A DNA stretch of 64,000 bases from Verrucomicrobiota bacterium (GCA_026397965.1 JAPLTU010000036.1:1-64000); one strand, 5' to 3'; positions 16,474-25,016 are shown, numbered from the stretch's first letter. Notes: generated by a model from the sequence alone, not told the origin. Numbers and translations are program-made.

Positions 16474-16989
16474 TTATTCCTTGGCGGGCTCGGCGGCGGC
16501 CTTCTTGCTTACCTTGACTTCGGCAGTCGTGGTATTGCCTTCGGTCGGGGCCGCAGCGGCTTTGGTCTTCTTTTCGGCCTTGGGCGGAGGAGGCGTGCTG
16601 TCGCCGTCTTCAGGGGCAGGGGCTTTCTTCTTCGAACCTTTTAATTCTTTAGTCACCGCGGCGGTGCCGGTCGCGGCAGCCTCGATGGTCTTGCCGTCAA
16701 CCAAGGCTGGTCCGGCAGGAGCCGCGCCGTCGTTACCAATGGCGTTAAGTTTGGCGATTTCATCCATCGCAGCCTTAGCGGCGGCGTTAGCGATTTGGGT
16801 CGCGGCATCAATCGCACCGGCTGGCACGAGCGAGACGGGATCAGCGACAGGAGCGGGAGCATCTGCCTTCTTGGCTTTCTTTTCCGAGGAAGCCGCTGGA
16901 GTGGTGCCGTCTGGGGTCACGGTTCCCTTGTTGGTCTTGGGGTTGGAGGTGCTGGCGGCAAGGAGTGCGGCGAGGAGGAGGATATTCAT
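16474..16989 (-). CDS. Secreted Ala/Lys/Pro-rich low-complexity protein
   Basis: The start at 16989 gives about 171 residues with a short signal peptide (MNILLLAALLAASTS). The mature part alternates Lys-rich clusters (EKKAKKAD, KGSKKKAPAP, KAEKKTKAAAA) with alanine-rich stretches, one of which (AATQIANAAAKAAMDEIAKL) would form a helix. No known domain is seen. The composition suggests an extended, positively charged surface or nucleoid-like protein, but this is speculation. It has its own terminator and a candidate palindromic promoter region. Confidence 0.6.
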   Translation of the reverse strand: MNILLLAALLAASTSNPKTNKGTVTPDGTTPAASSEKKAKKADAPAPVADPVSLVPAGAIDAATQIANAAAKAAMDEIAKLNAIGNDGAAPAGPALVDGKTIEAAATGTAAVTKELKGSKKKAPAPEDGDSTPPPPKAEKKTKAAAAPTEGNTTTAEVKVSKKAAAEPAKE

Positions 16990-16992
16990 CTT

Positions 16993-17005
16993 GTGTATAA
17001 TACAC
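16993..17005 (-). promoter_or_regulatory. Palindromic -10-like element before the Ala/Lys-rich protein gene
   Basis: GTGTAT-A-ATACAC is a 13-bp palindrome only three bases upstream of the ATG. On the coding strand it reads GTGTATTATACAC and contains TATTAT, a good -10 match. If so, transcription would start at or next to the ATG. A related GGTGTATTA lies upstream of the neighbouring small gene at 16364. No Shine-Dalgarno sequence fits, which agrees with a leaderless mRNA. Confidence 0.4.
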
Positions 17006-17254
17006 CCCAAAGGGACCATAGTTTCAAGACCAGTCGGGACAGAAGATGAAGAAGACCGCGCTCGGGGTACAGAAAAGGACTAAAGGAATCCCCCTGCGCC
17101 GCCTTTAACCTAGGGAAATCAGCATAAATGGCGCGAAAATGGTTAAGATGATACAATCCTGAATAACCTTAAGATACACACTAGAGAGCCCGTCAGCTCA
17201 CCCAATTCGTTGAGCCGGTATGATGAATATAGGCTGGCAAACTAGACGTTCAGC

Positions 17255-18325
17255 TCAGCGAGCCATCCAGGCGACACCCCGGAGGTCGAAGGTGCGCAGG
17301 ACAATCTCCCGGCGCCTGCGTGTATAGACGACGTGCATGACCTCGTGGCCGTCTTGTTGGTCGAGCAACGCGCTGGGATAACTCACTTCGCCTTCGCCGC
17401 GCTTCAATTGGTCAAGCAGCAGGGGTTGTCCCCATTGACCCTCTTCGTTGCGCAGGACGGCATCGAGTGTTAGTCGGTTTGTTCCATGGTTGAGAATTGC
17501 GGCGACGCGGCCGTCGGAAAGCACGACGGCTTCGAGGCCAGAGTTTGGGTTGGGAAGGCTCGTGGCCTTCAAGGGGGTCCAAGTCCGGCCGAGATCGCGG
17601 GAGGTCGATTGCGCGACGACCTTTTCGCGCGTACGCAGTAAAGCGAGGAGCTGACCGTTGGGAAGGAGGACGACGGAAGGTTGGATGGCGTTGAAAGGAG
17701 GTTCGCCAGGGTGGGGGATGATTTTCTGCCAAGCCGTGGCATCGGAGGGATCTCCGGGGTGGCTAAGAATTTCAAAATGCGGGCGCCAAGGATTGCCCAA
17801 GGATTTATCCGCAGATTCTTCGCTGCTCCCGAAGAGCAGGGAGCCATCCTGCAGTGCCAGCGCCCGACAGCGGATGGGCCCTAGAAAAGAGGCGGGTAAT
17901 TTTTTTGCTTCAGACCAGGTTTTTCCACCATCGCTTGAACGTTTCCAAAAGCCTTGCCACTCTGGGATGAGCTTTGCGGCCTTGTAGTAAAGGGTGACGG
18001 AACCGTCTTTGGCTGGAACGAGCACAGGATTCCAACAAGGGATTCCCTGATGATCAGCGACGGTGATCGGAATGGACCACTCGCGCGTCTGGGGGTCTCG
18101 GCGCGTGAAGCGGATTACGACATCATCGGCACCTTCTTTCGCTCCCGAAAACCAGACCGCCATCAAGGCGCCGTCTGGAGTTTTGATGACATTAGAGGCG
18201 TGGCACTCGGGTCCATAGCCATCACTCAAGACCGTTTCGCGATAAGGTGGCGGGGTTCGGGTATTATCTGCCATGACCAAGGCGACGGAAGTAAGAAAAA
18301 ATAAGAGACCAAAACGTAGAGACAT
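17255..18325 (-). CDS. Secreted sialidase-family (BNR repeat) protein
   Basis: This protein of about 356 residues starts at the ATG at 18325, which begins a signal peptide (MSLRFGLLFFLTSVALVMA). It carries Asp-box type repeats (SSDGGKTWSEAKK, SRDLGRTWTPL) and the GPECHASNV entry typical of PVC sialidase-like six-bladed propellers. Members of this group often are not true sialidases, so cleavage of sialic acid is not certain. It is divergent from the carbonic anhydrase gene; the 64 bases between them hold both promoters. The 265 bases downstream of the previous gene (16990-17254) hold nothing else recognisable. Confidence 0.82.
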   Translation of the reverse strand: MSLRFGLLFFLTSVALVMADNTRTPPPYRETVLSDGYGPECHASNVIKTPDGALMAVWFSGAKEGADDVVIRFTRRDPQTREWSIPITVADHQGIPCWNPVLVPAKDGSVTLYYKAAKLIPEWQGFWKRSSDGGKTWSEAKKLPASFLGPIRCRALALQDGSLLFGSSEESADKSLGNPWRPHFEILSHPGDPSDATAWQKIIPHPGEPPFNAIQPSVVLLPNGQLLALLRTREKVVAQSTSRDLGRTWTPLKATSLPNPNSGLEAVVLSDGRVAAILNHGTNRLTLDAVLRNEEGQWGQPLLLDQLKRGEGEVSYPSALLDQQDGHEVMHVVYTRRRREIVLRTFDLRGVAWMAR

Positions 18326-18389
18326 ACTTATAGGGATAAGCCCGTGATATCGGCTTGCAACGCCACGTTTTATCTCAGTATCGGAGGGC

Positions 18390-19034
18390 ATGGCTGACAT
18401 TCAGGAATTATTTATCCAGAATAAGGTTTGGTCGGCTTCCGTCCGCCAAGCGAACCCAGATTTCTTCGAAACGCTGTCCCGGCAGCAATCTCCCCGCTAT
18501 CTCTGGATTGGTTGTTCCGATAGTCGGGTGCCGGCCAATGAGATTGTCGGGCTTTTGCCTGGCGAGTTATTCGTCCACCGCAATGTCGCTAACGTCGTCG
18601 TGCATTCGGATCTTAATTGCTTATCAGTTTTACAGTATGCCGTCGATGTCCTGAAGGTGGAGCACATCATTGTGTGCGGCCATTATGGTTGTGGTGGCGT
18701 GCAGGCTTCGCTCGAGCGTCGTCAATTAGGGTTGATCGACAACTGGCTTCGGCATGTCCGCGACGTACATCATAAGCACGCCTTGGCCGTCGAGTCGGTT
18801 TTGGGTCCGGCAAAACTCGACACCCTTTGCGAACTCAACGTCATCGAACAGACGCTTAACGTCAGCCAGACGACTGTCGTGCAAGATGCCTGGGCGCGCG
18901 GGCAGGCCTTGCAAGTCCACGCCTGGATCTATGGGCTAAAAGACGGCTTAGTAAAAGACTTAGGCTTGAACGTTGATCGGCCTGAAGCGATTACGCCCGC
19001 TTACGGTAAGGTACTATCTCGCTACCGCGCTTAG
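18390..19034 (+). CDS. can: Beta-class carbonic anhydrase
   Basis: The protein has 214 residues and interconverts CO2 and bicarbonate. The zinc ligands of the beta class are all present: C42 and D44 in CSDSR, H98 and C101 in CGHYGCGG. The HRNVANVV segment is also typical. A GGAGG Shine-Dalgarno sequence precedes the ATG. Bicarbonate would feed acetyl-CoA carboxylase and CAIR synthesis; accBC and purC are elsewhere in the window but not linked. Confidence 0.95.
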   Translation: MADIQELFIQNKVWSASVRQANPDFFETLSRQQSPRYLWIGCSDSRVPANEIVGLLPGELFVHRNVANVVVHSDLNCLSVLQYAVDVLKVEHIIVCGHYGCGGVQASLERRQLGLIDNWLRHVRDVHHKHALAVESVLGPAKLDTLCELNVIEQTLNVSQTTVVQDAWARGQALQVHAWIYGLKDGLVKDLGLNVDRPEAITPAYGKVLSRYRA

Positions 19035-19073
19035 GGGTTTTAACTAAGGCGGACTCGGCGTTGAGGAATTAAT

Positions 19074-19098
19074 AGGAGGGAGATACATGAAGGAATGA
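19074..19098 (+). promoter_or_regulatory. Strong Shine-Dalgarno and three-codon leader ORF overlapping the radC start
   Basis: AGGAGGG at 19074-19080 is spaced 6 bases from an ATG at 19087 that opens only three codons (ATG AAG GAA TGA). Its stop overlaps the radC ATG at 19095 (ATGA). The radC start itself is 14 bases from that site. Translation of radC would then be by coupling or reinitiation from a tripeptide leader. Confidence 0.5.
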
Positions 19099-19775
19099 CA
19101 TTTGATGATCGTCCACGTGAACGTTTGGTGCGGTTAGGGCCGAGGGCATTATTGGATACCGAACTTATCGAGTTGCTCATCGGTACCGGAACGAAAGGCT
19201 CGCCCAGCCCCGTAGTGGCGGCAGCACTATTAACGGATGCCGGCAGCTTAGCGGCGTTGGCGACTTGGGATACGCACGACTTCGGCAGGGTGCACGGCTT
19301 AGGGCCCGCCAAGGCCGCGGAGTTAGCGGCGGCGATGGAAATGGCCCGACGCATCCGGGAACGCGCCCATGATCCAGGAGAAAAGCTTGATGCACCCGGA
19401 AAAGTCTGGGCGCGACTGGAGCCACTGTCGGCCGGCTTATCGGTCGAAAAATGCTGGGTCCTGTGCTTGAACCGCCGGAACCGGTTACTGGCCTTGCAGG
19501 AAATAAGTTCGGGTACGGCTACGAGCTCGCTCTTGCACCCGCGGGAAGTCTATCGCCAGGCGCTTAAATATTCAGCGTCAGCTGCTATCGTGGCCCATAA
19601 TCACCCCAGCGGAGATCCGACGCCGAGTCCCGCCGACCGGGCGGTGACGCGCCAATTGGCCGAGGCGGGGAGGGTGGTCGGCGTGGAGTTGCTTGATCAC
19701 GTCGTCATCGGTCGCCCGGAGTCTGATCCAGCCGGCAAAGGCTGGTTTAGTTTCGGGGAGGCGGGCTTGATTTAG
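19095..19775 (+). CDS. radC: RadC-family JAB/MPN domain protein
   Basis: The protein has 226 residues. The N-terminal UPF0758 helix-hairpin-helix part (PRALLDTELIELLIGTGTKG, then GRVHGLGPAKAAEL) is followed by a C-terminal JAB1/MPN domain with the metal-binding HNHPSGDPTPSPAD motif. The family was once linked to DNA repair, but its biochemical role remains unclear. It follows carbonic anhydrase by 60 bases and may be co-transcribed or have its own promoter. No in-frame start codon lies nearer the strong Shine-Dalgarno sequence. Confidence 0.92.
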   Translation: MTFDDRPRERLVRLGPRALLDTELIELLIGTGTKGSPSPVVAAALLTDAGSLAALATWDTHDFGRVHGLGPAKAAELAAAMEMARRIRERAHDPGEKLDAPGKVWARLEPLSAGLSVEKCWVLCLNRRNRLLALQEISSGTATSSLLHPREVYRQALKYSASAAIVAHNHPSGDPTPSPADRAVTRQLAEAGRVVGVELLDHVVIGRPESDPAGKGWFSFGEAGLI

Positions 19776-20112
19776 AGGAATATCTCGGGTGCTGGACCTA
19801 CTCTTGTCAGATGGATGCGATGTCATCACATCCCTGCCCGTCTTTCATCCGTCACCTTTACTCTGCTATCTATTTTTTAAAGATTCCCCCGCCTGTGCCG
19901 GTTCCGAATGGAGCTCCGAATTTCCTGGAGTTAAAGTGGGCGGTACGTTGCCACGGCTCGGACGAGGCCGGTCGGGTCGCACCTCCCGTTTGATATGATC
20001 GTAGGAGAAGGAGGCTGCCGCGGGTATCGAACACCGCAGGGGATAATCACTATGACTAGTTTCTCGGCGAAAAGCAAGCAGAGGAGTAATGCACTGAGTG
20101 GACTTCGCCAAT
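19776..20112. other. Intergenic region of about 340 bases, no gene recognised
   Basis: The space between radC and the convergent recA holds only short, unconvincing open frames on both strands. On the minus strand, 20020-20055 contains a T-arm-like GTTCGATA sequence, but no acceptor or anticodon stem could be built. A small RNA cannot be excluded. Confidence 0.5.
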
Positions 20113-20117
20113 GAAAC

Positions 20118-20139
20118 GGGCCGCACTTGCGTGCGGCCC
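20118..20139 (-). terminator. Stem-loop terminator of recA
   Basis: GGGCCGCAC-TTGC-GTGCGGCCC is a perfect 9-bp stem 26 bases after the recA stop. The following minus-strand tract is GTTTCATT, a rather weak U-run. Confidence 0.7.
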
Positions 20140-20164
20140 GGGCTATGACAGCCAACAACGAAAT

Positions 20165-21247
20165 TTATTCCGCCGTAACGTTTTCGGCGACGCCGACGCC
20201 GAGCGTCATACCGCCGACCACCTGGACTTTTTCCATGATGATCTTCTGGATTTCTTCGAGTACCTTGAGGTTCTTCATCAGGTAATCTTTAGCCGCCTCG
20301 CGGCCTTGGCCGATGAGCTGTCCGTTATAGGCGATCCAGGCGCCCTTCTTTTCGAGGATTTTGTGTTCGATACCGAGGTCGAGGACGGAGCCCGAACGAG
20401 AAATGCCCTCGGTGTACATGATATCGAATTCGCACTCCGTAAAGGGAGGGGCGACCTTGTTTTTCACAACCTTCACTTTGGTGCGATTACCGATGACCTT
20501 GCCAGAAGGCTCTTTGATTTGACCGATGCGGCGGATGTCGATCCGGATGGAGGAGAAGAACTTGAGGGCACGGCCTCCGGGGGTGGTTTCGGGGCTACCG
20601 AACATTACGCCGATCTTTTCGCGAATTTGATTGGTAAAGATACAGATGCAATTGGTGCGGCTGATGGCGGCGGTCAGGCGGCGCATCGCTTGGCTCATCA
20701 TCCGAGCTTGAACGCCCACGGTGGCGTCGCCCATCTGACCATCGAGCTCTTGTTTGGAGACCAGGGCGGCGACGGAGTCGATGACGACGACATCCACGGC
20801 ACCCGAACGGATAAGGGTTTCGACGATATTGAGGGCGTCTTCGCCGGATTCAGGCTGGGAGACCAAGAGATTGTCGAGATCGACACCGACTACCTTTGAG
20901 TAGCGTGGGTCGAGGGCGTGTTCGACGTCGACGAAGACGGCATTGCCGCCCTGGCGTTGAATCTCGGCGATGATGGAGAGACAAAGGGTGGTCTTACCGG
21001 AGGACTCTGGGCCGAAGATCTCGACGATACGCCCGCGGGGGAGGCCGCCGACGCCTAGGGCTAGGTCGATGGCCACGGAACCGGTGGAAACGGACGAGAC
21101 TTGCATTTTGGTCGCATCGCCCATGCGCATCAGGGTGCCGTCGCCATATTGCTTGTTGATGGCGGAGAGGGCGAGGTCGAGGGTCTTCCTTTCAGCGGCC
21201 TGATTGGCAGCTTTTTCTTTGGCGGTGGTTTCGGGTTTGGCTGACAT
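20165..21247 (-). CDS. recA: Recombinase RecA
   Basis: From the ATG at 21247 the protein has about 360 residues. Walker A is GPESSGKTT, Walker B follows [12 protein letters not shown], and the L2 loop region reads [17 protein letters not shown]. The filament-forming N-terminal helix ([20 protein letters not shown]) is normal. RecA forms the strand-exchange filament and triggers LexA self-cleavage. A perfect GAAC-N4-GTTC box 62 bases upstream suggests SOS control. It lies downstream of a D,D-carboxypeptidase gene on the same strand. Confidence 0.98.
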   Translation of the reverse strand: MSAKPETTAKEKAANQAAERKTLDLALSAINKQYGDGTLMRMGDATKMQVSSVSTGSVAIDLALGVGGLPRGRIVEIFGPESSGKTTLCLSIIAEIQRQGGNAVFVDVEHALDPRYSKVVGVDLDNLLVSQPESGEDALNIVETLIRSGAVDVVVIDSVAALVSKQELDGQMGDATVGVQARMMSQAMRRLTAAISRTNCICIFTNQIREKIGVMFGSPETTPGGRALKFFSSIRIDIRRIGQIKEPSGKVIGNRTKVKVVKNKVAPPFTECEFDIMYTEGISRSGSVLDLGIEHKILEKKGAWIAYNGQLIGQGREAAKDYLMKNLKVLEEIQKIIMEKVQVVGGMTLGVGVAENVTAE

Positions 21248-21308
21248 AGTGGTGGGATGTGTTGGTCTTAGGGAAACTGTCCACGAGCTGCCCTCTTGCA
21301 AGCAAAAT

Positions 21309-21320
21309 GAACAAATGTTC
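21309..21320. promoter_or_regulatory. Candidate LexA (SOS) box upstream of recA
   Basis: GAACAAATGTTC is a perfect palindrome matching the GAAC-N4-GTTC core of Bacillus/actinobacterial-type LexA boxes, extended by T and A outside (TGAAC...GTTCA). It lies 62 bases before the recA ATG and 33 bases after the preceding stop, where a promoter operator is expected. Confidence 0.7.
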
Positions 21321-21352
21321 ACTATTTCTTTTACCCCACCTTCGGGCAGGGT

Positions 21353-22384
21353 TTAGAAGCTAAATAAATCCCCCAGCCAGTCCCAGAAACCTTCTTCTTT
21401 TTTAACAATTAAAGGTTTTTTAGGGGCGAAAGGGGCTTGGGTTGCTAAGGCCTCTGGGCGGGGTTTTTGACCTTCGGTGGCCTTAAGTTTGCTGAGCCCC
21501 TCGGTCATTAAGTCTGCCGCTAACTTATCTCGTAACCGTTGCGCTGCCTTGGGTCCCCCGGGGCTATCGCACCCCAAGATAATGGCGATCACCCGATGGT
21601 TGCCCTCTTTGGCCGTGGTCGCAATCGAGGCGTGGGCGGCGCTGGTGTAGCCAGTCTTTAATCCATCGCAGCCTGGAAAAAGAGTGAGAAGGTGGTTATG
21701 ATTCGTCAATTGAAGCGGCTTAAGGACGCGCTTGAAGGTGTAATCACGACAACCGGTAAATTTTAAGGCCAACGGCATCTTGCAGAGCTCAAGGCAAAGT
21801 TTGCCGAGATCGCGGGCCGTGGTGGTATCATGTGGCCCGCGGCCTTCGGTGAGCCCATTCGGGGTGATGAAATGAGAGCGGACCATTCCTAATTCGGCGG
21901 CGCGACGGTTCATGCGGTCAACGAAGGGCGCAACGCCGCCCGCCCGATTGATGGCCAGCGCGACGGCGACATCATTAGCCGATTGGAGCATCAGCGCGTA
22001 AAGAAGTTCTTCGATGGAGAAATTTTCACCAGGCGCGAGCCAGACCTGCGAGCCGCCGACGCGGGAGGCTTCCTTGGTGATAATCACGCGGCTGCCCAAG
22101 CTCAGCTTCCCCGCCTTGATGTCTTCCAGCACCAGCAGTGTAGTCATCAGCTTGGTGACGCTCGCCGGGTGTCCTTGGACGTCGGCCATTTTTTCCGACA
22201 ACACGGCCCCGCTTTGGGCATCGAGGCAGATCGTCCCGTTAAAAGTCAGGCCCTGAGCGGAATAGGAAGTCGTCACCACGTCTCTCCCGGGCGTCGCAAG
22301 GCCGAGGAAGCAGAGGGCAAACGCAACGCAACGCACGAGAGTATTGGTCGTTGGAGCGTGGGTGTGGGCAAGTCCGATTTGCAT
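21353..22384 (-). CDS. D-alanyl-D-alanine carboxypeptidase (penicillin-binding protein 5/DacF type)
   Basis: The protein has 343 residues. The three serine-peptidase motifs are intact: SVTK (75-78), SAN (135-137) and KTG (243-245). The N-terminus has a hydrophobic signal segment after a long polar start (residues 17-32). The C-terminal part is short, with a lysine-rich stretch and a final aromatic-rich segment (GFWDWLGDLFSF) that could act as an amphipathic membrane anchor. It removes terminal D-alanine from peptidoglycan side chains. It is divergent from sixA, with only 27 bases between the start codons. Confidence 0.92.
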   Translation of the reverse strand: MQIGLAHTHAPTTNTLVRCVAFALCFLGLATPGRDVVTTSYSAQGLTFNGTICLDAQSGAVLSEKMADVQGHPASVTKLMTTLLVLEDIKAGKLSLGSRVIITKEASRVGGSQVWLAPGENFSIEELLYALMLQSANDVAVALAINRAGGVAPFVDRMNRRAAELGMVRSHFITPNGLTEGRGPHDTTTARDLGKLCLELCKMPLALKFTGCRDYTFKRVLKPLQLTNHNHLLTLFPGCDGLKTGYTSAAHASIATTAKEGNHRVIAIILGCDSPGGPKAAQRLRDKLAADLMTEGLSKLKATEGQKPRPEALATQAPFAPKKPLIVKKEEGFWDWLGDLFSF

Positions 22385-22411
22385 AAATGTTATAAGCGGC
22401 CAAGGTGAGGT

Positions 22412-22900
22412 ATGCGGGTTTTTCTTTTACGCCATGCCGAGGCGGCGCCAGGGATTCCTGATGAACTGCGCGATCTGACCCCGAAGGGACAGCGGCAGGT
22501 GGCTGAATTAGGGAAGGGCACCGGGCGGCTGGCCTTGGCGACGGTCGAAGCGATCGAGCACAGCCCTTTGGTGCGAGCGGTGCGGACGGCGCAATTGCTC
22601 CGTCTGGCCTCCGGCGTGAGTTTGCCACTGCAAGTCATGCGGGGGATTAAGCCCGAAGACAATCCTCGGTTGACCGCTGTCCAGTTGGGTAAAGCCAGAC
22701 AGAGCCGATTTATCGTCGGCCATAATCCGCACCTTGCGGAGTTGGCCGCCCTGTTGCTTGGGCTGGGCTCCGGCGGCGAGGCGATACGTTTTAAGAAAGC
22801 GGGCTTGCTGGCCTTGGAACGCAAGGAGCGCGCCTCGGCCGGCCACCCTTACGGCGAATGGAGTTTGTTGTGGATGGTGGTAGCTGATTTCACGAAATGA
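22412..22900 (+). CDS. sixA: SixA-like phosphohistidine phosphatase
   Basis: The protein has 162 residues of the histidine phosphatase superfamily. The catalytic RHAEA is at residues 7-11 and the second histidine is in IVGHNPHLAEL. The segment EHSPLVRAVRTAQLL supplies the conserved arginine. SixA dephosphorylates phosphohistidine proteins such as HPt domains or PTS components; an HPr gene is present at 31996 but is not linked. It is divergent from the carboxypeptidase gene and followed by a TonB-domain protein. Confidence 0.88.
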   Translation: MRVFLLRHAEAAPGIPDELRDLTPKGQRQVAELGKGTGRLALATVEAIEHSPLVRAVRTAQLLRLASGVSLPLQVMRGIKPEDNPRLTAVQLGKARQSRFIVGHNPHLAELAALLLGLGSGGEAIRFKKAGLLALERKERASAGHPYGEWSLLWMVVADFTK

Positions 22901-22946
22901 CACGCCTCTTCCTTGACTGAGTCAGGGGCAGGGTTGACGCTGTCTC

Positions 22947-23570
22947 GTGCACGAGACTCGTCGCCATCGTTTTATTTGGGCTGCCGTGGGCTGTGTTCAT
23001 GCCGTCGCGCTCGGGGCGGTTTGGTTTGGCGGAAATCAGCGGGCCACGGAACCTACGCGGGAAGGTGGCGTCCAGATAGTTTTATTGGTTTCAGATCCGA
23101 TGGCTTTGCCGGGAGAAAGTAAGCAAGGCGTCGGCGTGGGAGCTGGTTCGCCGCAGGTAGTGCCTATTCCAGTGGCGCCAGATAAGGTAAGCCATGCGGT
23201 CAATACGGCGACTTCGACTTCGGGGGCGGACTTGCGAGCGGCGAGCGATGTCACCGTCTCGTCCGATTCGGCACCGACTTTACCGATCGTCGACGAAGTT
23301 TTTTTGCCTCCTGCTTTTCGCGTGCACCAAGAACCCGCCTACCCAGAGCGCGCGCGTCGGGCTGGGGTTGAGGGCTTGGTTACGGTCAGGATATCCCTTT
23401 CAGCTAACGGAGAGATCGCCGAGGTAGCCGTGGTAGGCAGTTCCGGCAGCCGGCTGTTGGATGAAGCGGCGGTGGCGGCCGCCCGATCTTCGATCTTTAG
23501 GCCCGCGGCTCGGGGCGGGGTACCGGTCTCAGCGGAAGCGGTCGCGAGCTACCGTTTTGAGCTGCGCTAA
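22947..23570 (+). CDS. TonB C-terminal domain protein
   Basis: The GTG start gives 207 residues. A transmembrane segment lies at about 9-26. A Ser/Thr/Val-rich linker follows, without the usual Pro-Lys repeats. The C-terminal TonB domain covers about 120-207 (YPERARRAGVEGLVTVRISL, then VVGSSGSRLLDEAAVAAARS and SYRFEL). It would transmit energy to outer-membrane transporters if an ExbB/ExbD pair exists elsewhere; none is in the window. Such proteins are often orphan copies. Confidence 0.85.
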   Translation: MHETRRHRFIWAAVGCVHAVALGAVWFGGNQRATEPTREGGVQIVLLVSDPMALPGESKQGVGVGAGSPQVVPIPVAPDKVSHAVNTATSTSGADLRAASDVTVSSDSAPTLPIVDEVFLPPAFRVHQEPAYPERARRAGVEGLVTVRISLSANGEIAEVAVVGSSGSRLLDEAAVAAARSSIFRPAARGGVPVSAEAVASYRFELR

Positions 23571-23571
23571 G

Positions 23572-23704
23572 TTATTTACCTGCGGGAATACGTTCCCAGG
23601 CCTTGACCCAGTCGACCTCGAAGGTGTTCTTCGAGGACTAGTTTAAACTTCAAGTCGTCTGCGCCGAAGGCGACCGTCGCGAGCCGCAGGAAGAGAGTTC
23701 GCAT
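23572..23704 (-). pseudogene. Fossil of a secreted protein: signal-peptide start joined to an out-of-frame C-terminal tail
   Basis: On the minus strand an ATG at 23704 begins a signal-peptide-like MRTLFLRLATVAFGADDLKF and remains open for 42 codons. A different frame over the second half reads SSKNTFEVDWVKAWERIPAG, then K and a stop at 23572. That ending resembles the last strand of secreted beta-sandwich glycoside hydrolases (VDWV-x-VW). A TAG lies just upstream in that frame. The simplest reading is an internal deletion with a frameshift in a former secreted enzyme gene. A hairpin (CCTCGAAG/CTTCGAGG, 23616-23636) lies at the junction. Confidence 0.45.
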
Positions 23705-23705
23705 A

Positions 23706-24737
23706 TTACTTGATGACGATGAAGCGGGGGTCCGAACCTAAGAGCAAGGTTCCAAGGCGACCCCAGTCTCCTTCTTTCAGGCCGCGATCCATGATGAGCG
23801 TCGTGTCGGCGAGGCTGCCGCCAGGAGCGCAGCGGACCGACCAGAGCGGCTCGCTACTGGTCGGTAACATCGCGAAGCGGATGTCGCCGACGGAGATGGT
23901 GCCAGGGAGGACTTCGTAGGAATTCCATCCGCCGGTGAAGCGGGAGAAGTCGGCGACGACGTGGGCGCCTTCGGAGTTGGGCGGGGGATTGCCGGCGGAG
24001 AAGGCGGTCCAGGCGGCCCGGCTTTCACCGATCACCAGTCGAGTGTCGGTGAACGGGACGTTGCGGAGGGCGGCGACCTGCCAGCGGCCGTCGTGCAACC
24101 AGACCGCGCGCCACACGATGAGGTTGGAAATCGTCGGCTTCACCGCGAGGCGTTCTGGTTCGATGTTCTTTTGCGCGAGCCAGGTGCGTAGGCTCTGTTC
24201 AGCGCGCGCGTGCTGCCAGACGCCAAGCAACGCGTACGCCCCGAACCAGAGCAGACCGTAGCTCGCGAGGCGGACCGATTGCCGCCGCCAGGCCAGGATG
24301 GCTAAGACGAGCAAGGGCAGGGTGGCGAGGAGGTCGATAATCGGAAGACAATCCCAGGCATAGCGCGTTTCGTTGAACGGCCAAAGCAGCATGGTGCCGT
24401 AGCTGGTGCAGCCATCGCAGAGTAGGTGGGTCAGCGCGCCGGCGAGGCCCGGAAGAAATAGTGCACGCCAGCCGACGATATGGCTGCGGCGGAAGAAGAG
24501 CGACGTGATCCACGCACTGAGTAGCGCCCAGACGGGCATGAAGACGAAACTGTGGGTAAAGTGGCGGTGCCACCGAAAGGCTACCAGCGGGTCGCCGGAT
24601 TGACGGATAAAGACGTCGAGGTCCGGGGCTTCGGCGGCGAGCAGGCCGGCGAGCGCGGCGGCTGGAAGCGAGCTACCGCGGCGATGGACGATAATGCCGG
24701 CGGTAATGCCCAAGGCGGCATGCGTGACGTTATCCAT
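23706..24737 (-). CDS. Membrane-bound metal-dependent hydrolase (YdjM/DUF457 family)
   Basis: The protein has 343 residues. The N-terminus is MDNVTHAALGITAG, with the conserved pattern AAEAPDLDVF, then HRHFTHSF and LTHLLCDGCTSYGT, the histidine/aspartate set of the YdjM-type membrane hydrolases. Four or more membrane segments fill the first 185 residues; the last 150 residues form a soluble domain. The family has been loosely linked to SOS-regulated membrane hydrolases in E. coli, but the substrate is unknown. The next gene on the right is divergent, 279 bases away. Confidence 0.85.
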   Translation of the reverse strand: MDNVTHAALGITAGIIVHRRGSSLPAAALAGLLAAEAPDLDVFIRQSGDPLVAFRWHRHFTHSFVFMPVWALLSAWITSLFFRRSHIVGWRALFLPGLAGALTHLLCDGCTSYGTMLLWPFNETRYAWDCLPIIDLLATLPLLVLAILAWRRQSVRLASYGLLWFGAYALLGVWQHARAEQSLRTWLAQKNIEPERLAVKPTISNLIVWRAVWLHDGRWQVAALRNVPFTDTRLVIGESRAAWTAFSAGNPPPNSEGAHVVADFSRFTGGWNSYEVLPGTISVGDIRFAMLPTSSEPLWSVRCAPGGSLADTTLIMDRGLKEGDWGRLGTLLLGSDPRFIVIK

Positions 24738-24919
24738 GCCGATAAGCCTAGGTGGCGGTGGCGAGGAAGTCAGTTGGATTTATATTTCATTTCCGCTTCT
24801 TCGGGCTGGATACTTTTGGGAACTAAGGCCGCCTGAAGAGCACTCACTCTGATGACCCTTTCCCGCGTAGCTGCTGCCGTGCGTTGCTCATAGGTTTTCG
24901 ACGCTGGCAGTCGAATCGA

Positions 24920-24967
24920 CGGTCAAGGTGGCTTAAATGCTTCCATCCCAACGCCCAGCCTTGACCG
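24920..24967. repeat. 9-bp inverted repeat in the leader of the epimerase operon
   Basis: CGGTCAAGG (24920-24928) and CCTTGACCG (24959-24967) are exact complements separated by 30 bases, ending 49 bases before the epimerase ATG. The right copy contains TTGACC and could double as a -35 element. It could be a split operator or a long-loop hairpin. Nothing else is recognised in 24738-25016. Confidence 0.4.
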
Positions 24968-25016
24968 AGGCTAGCCCTCGGACAAAACTCCCCTTTCCCA
25001 ATCCCCACATCCTACC

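Noticed and set aside
20020-20055. T-arm-like GTTCGATA sequence on the minus strand, possible tRNA or tmRNA end
   Set aside because: The stem does not pair fully and no acceptor or anticodon arm could be constructed.
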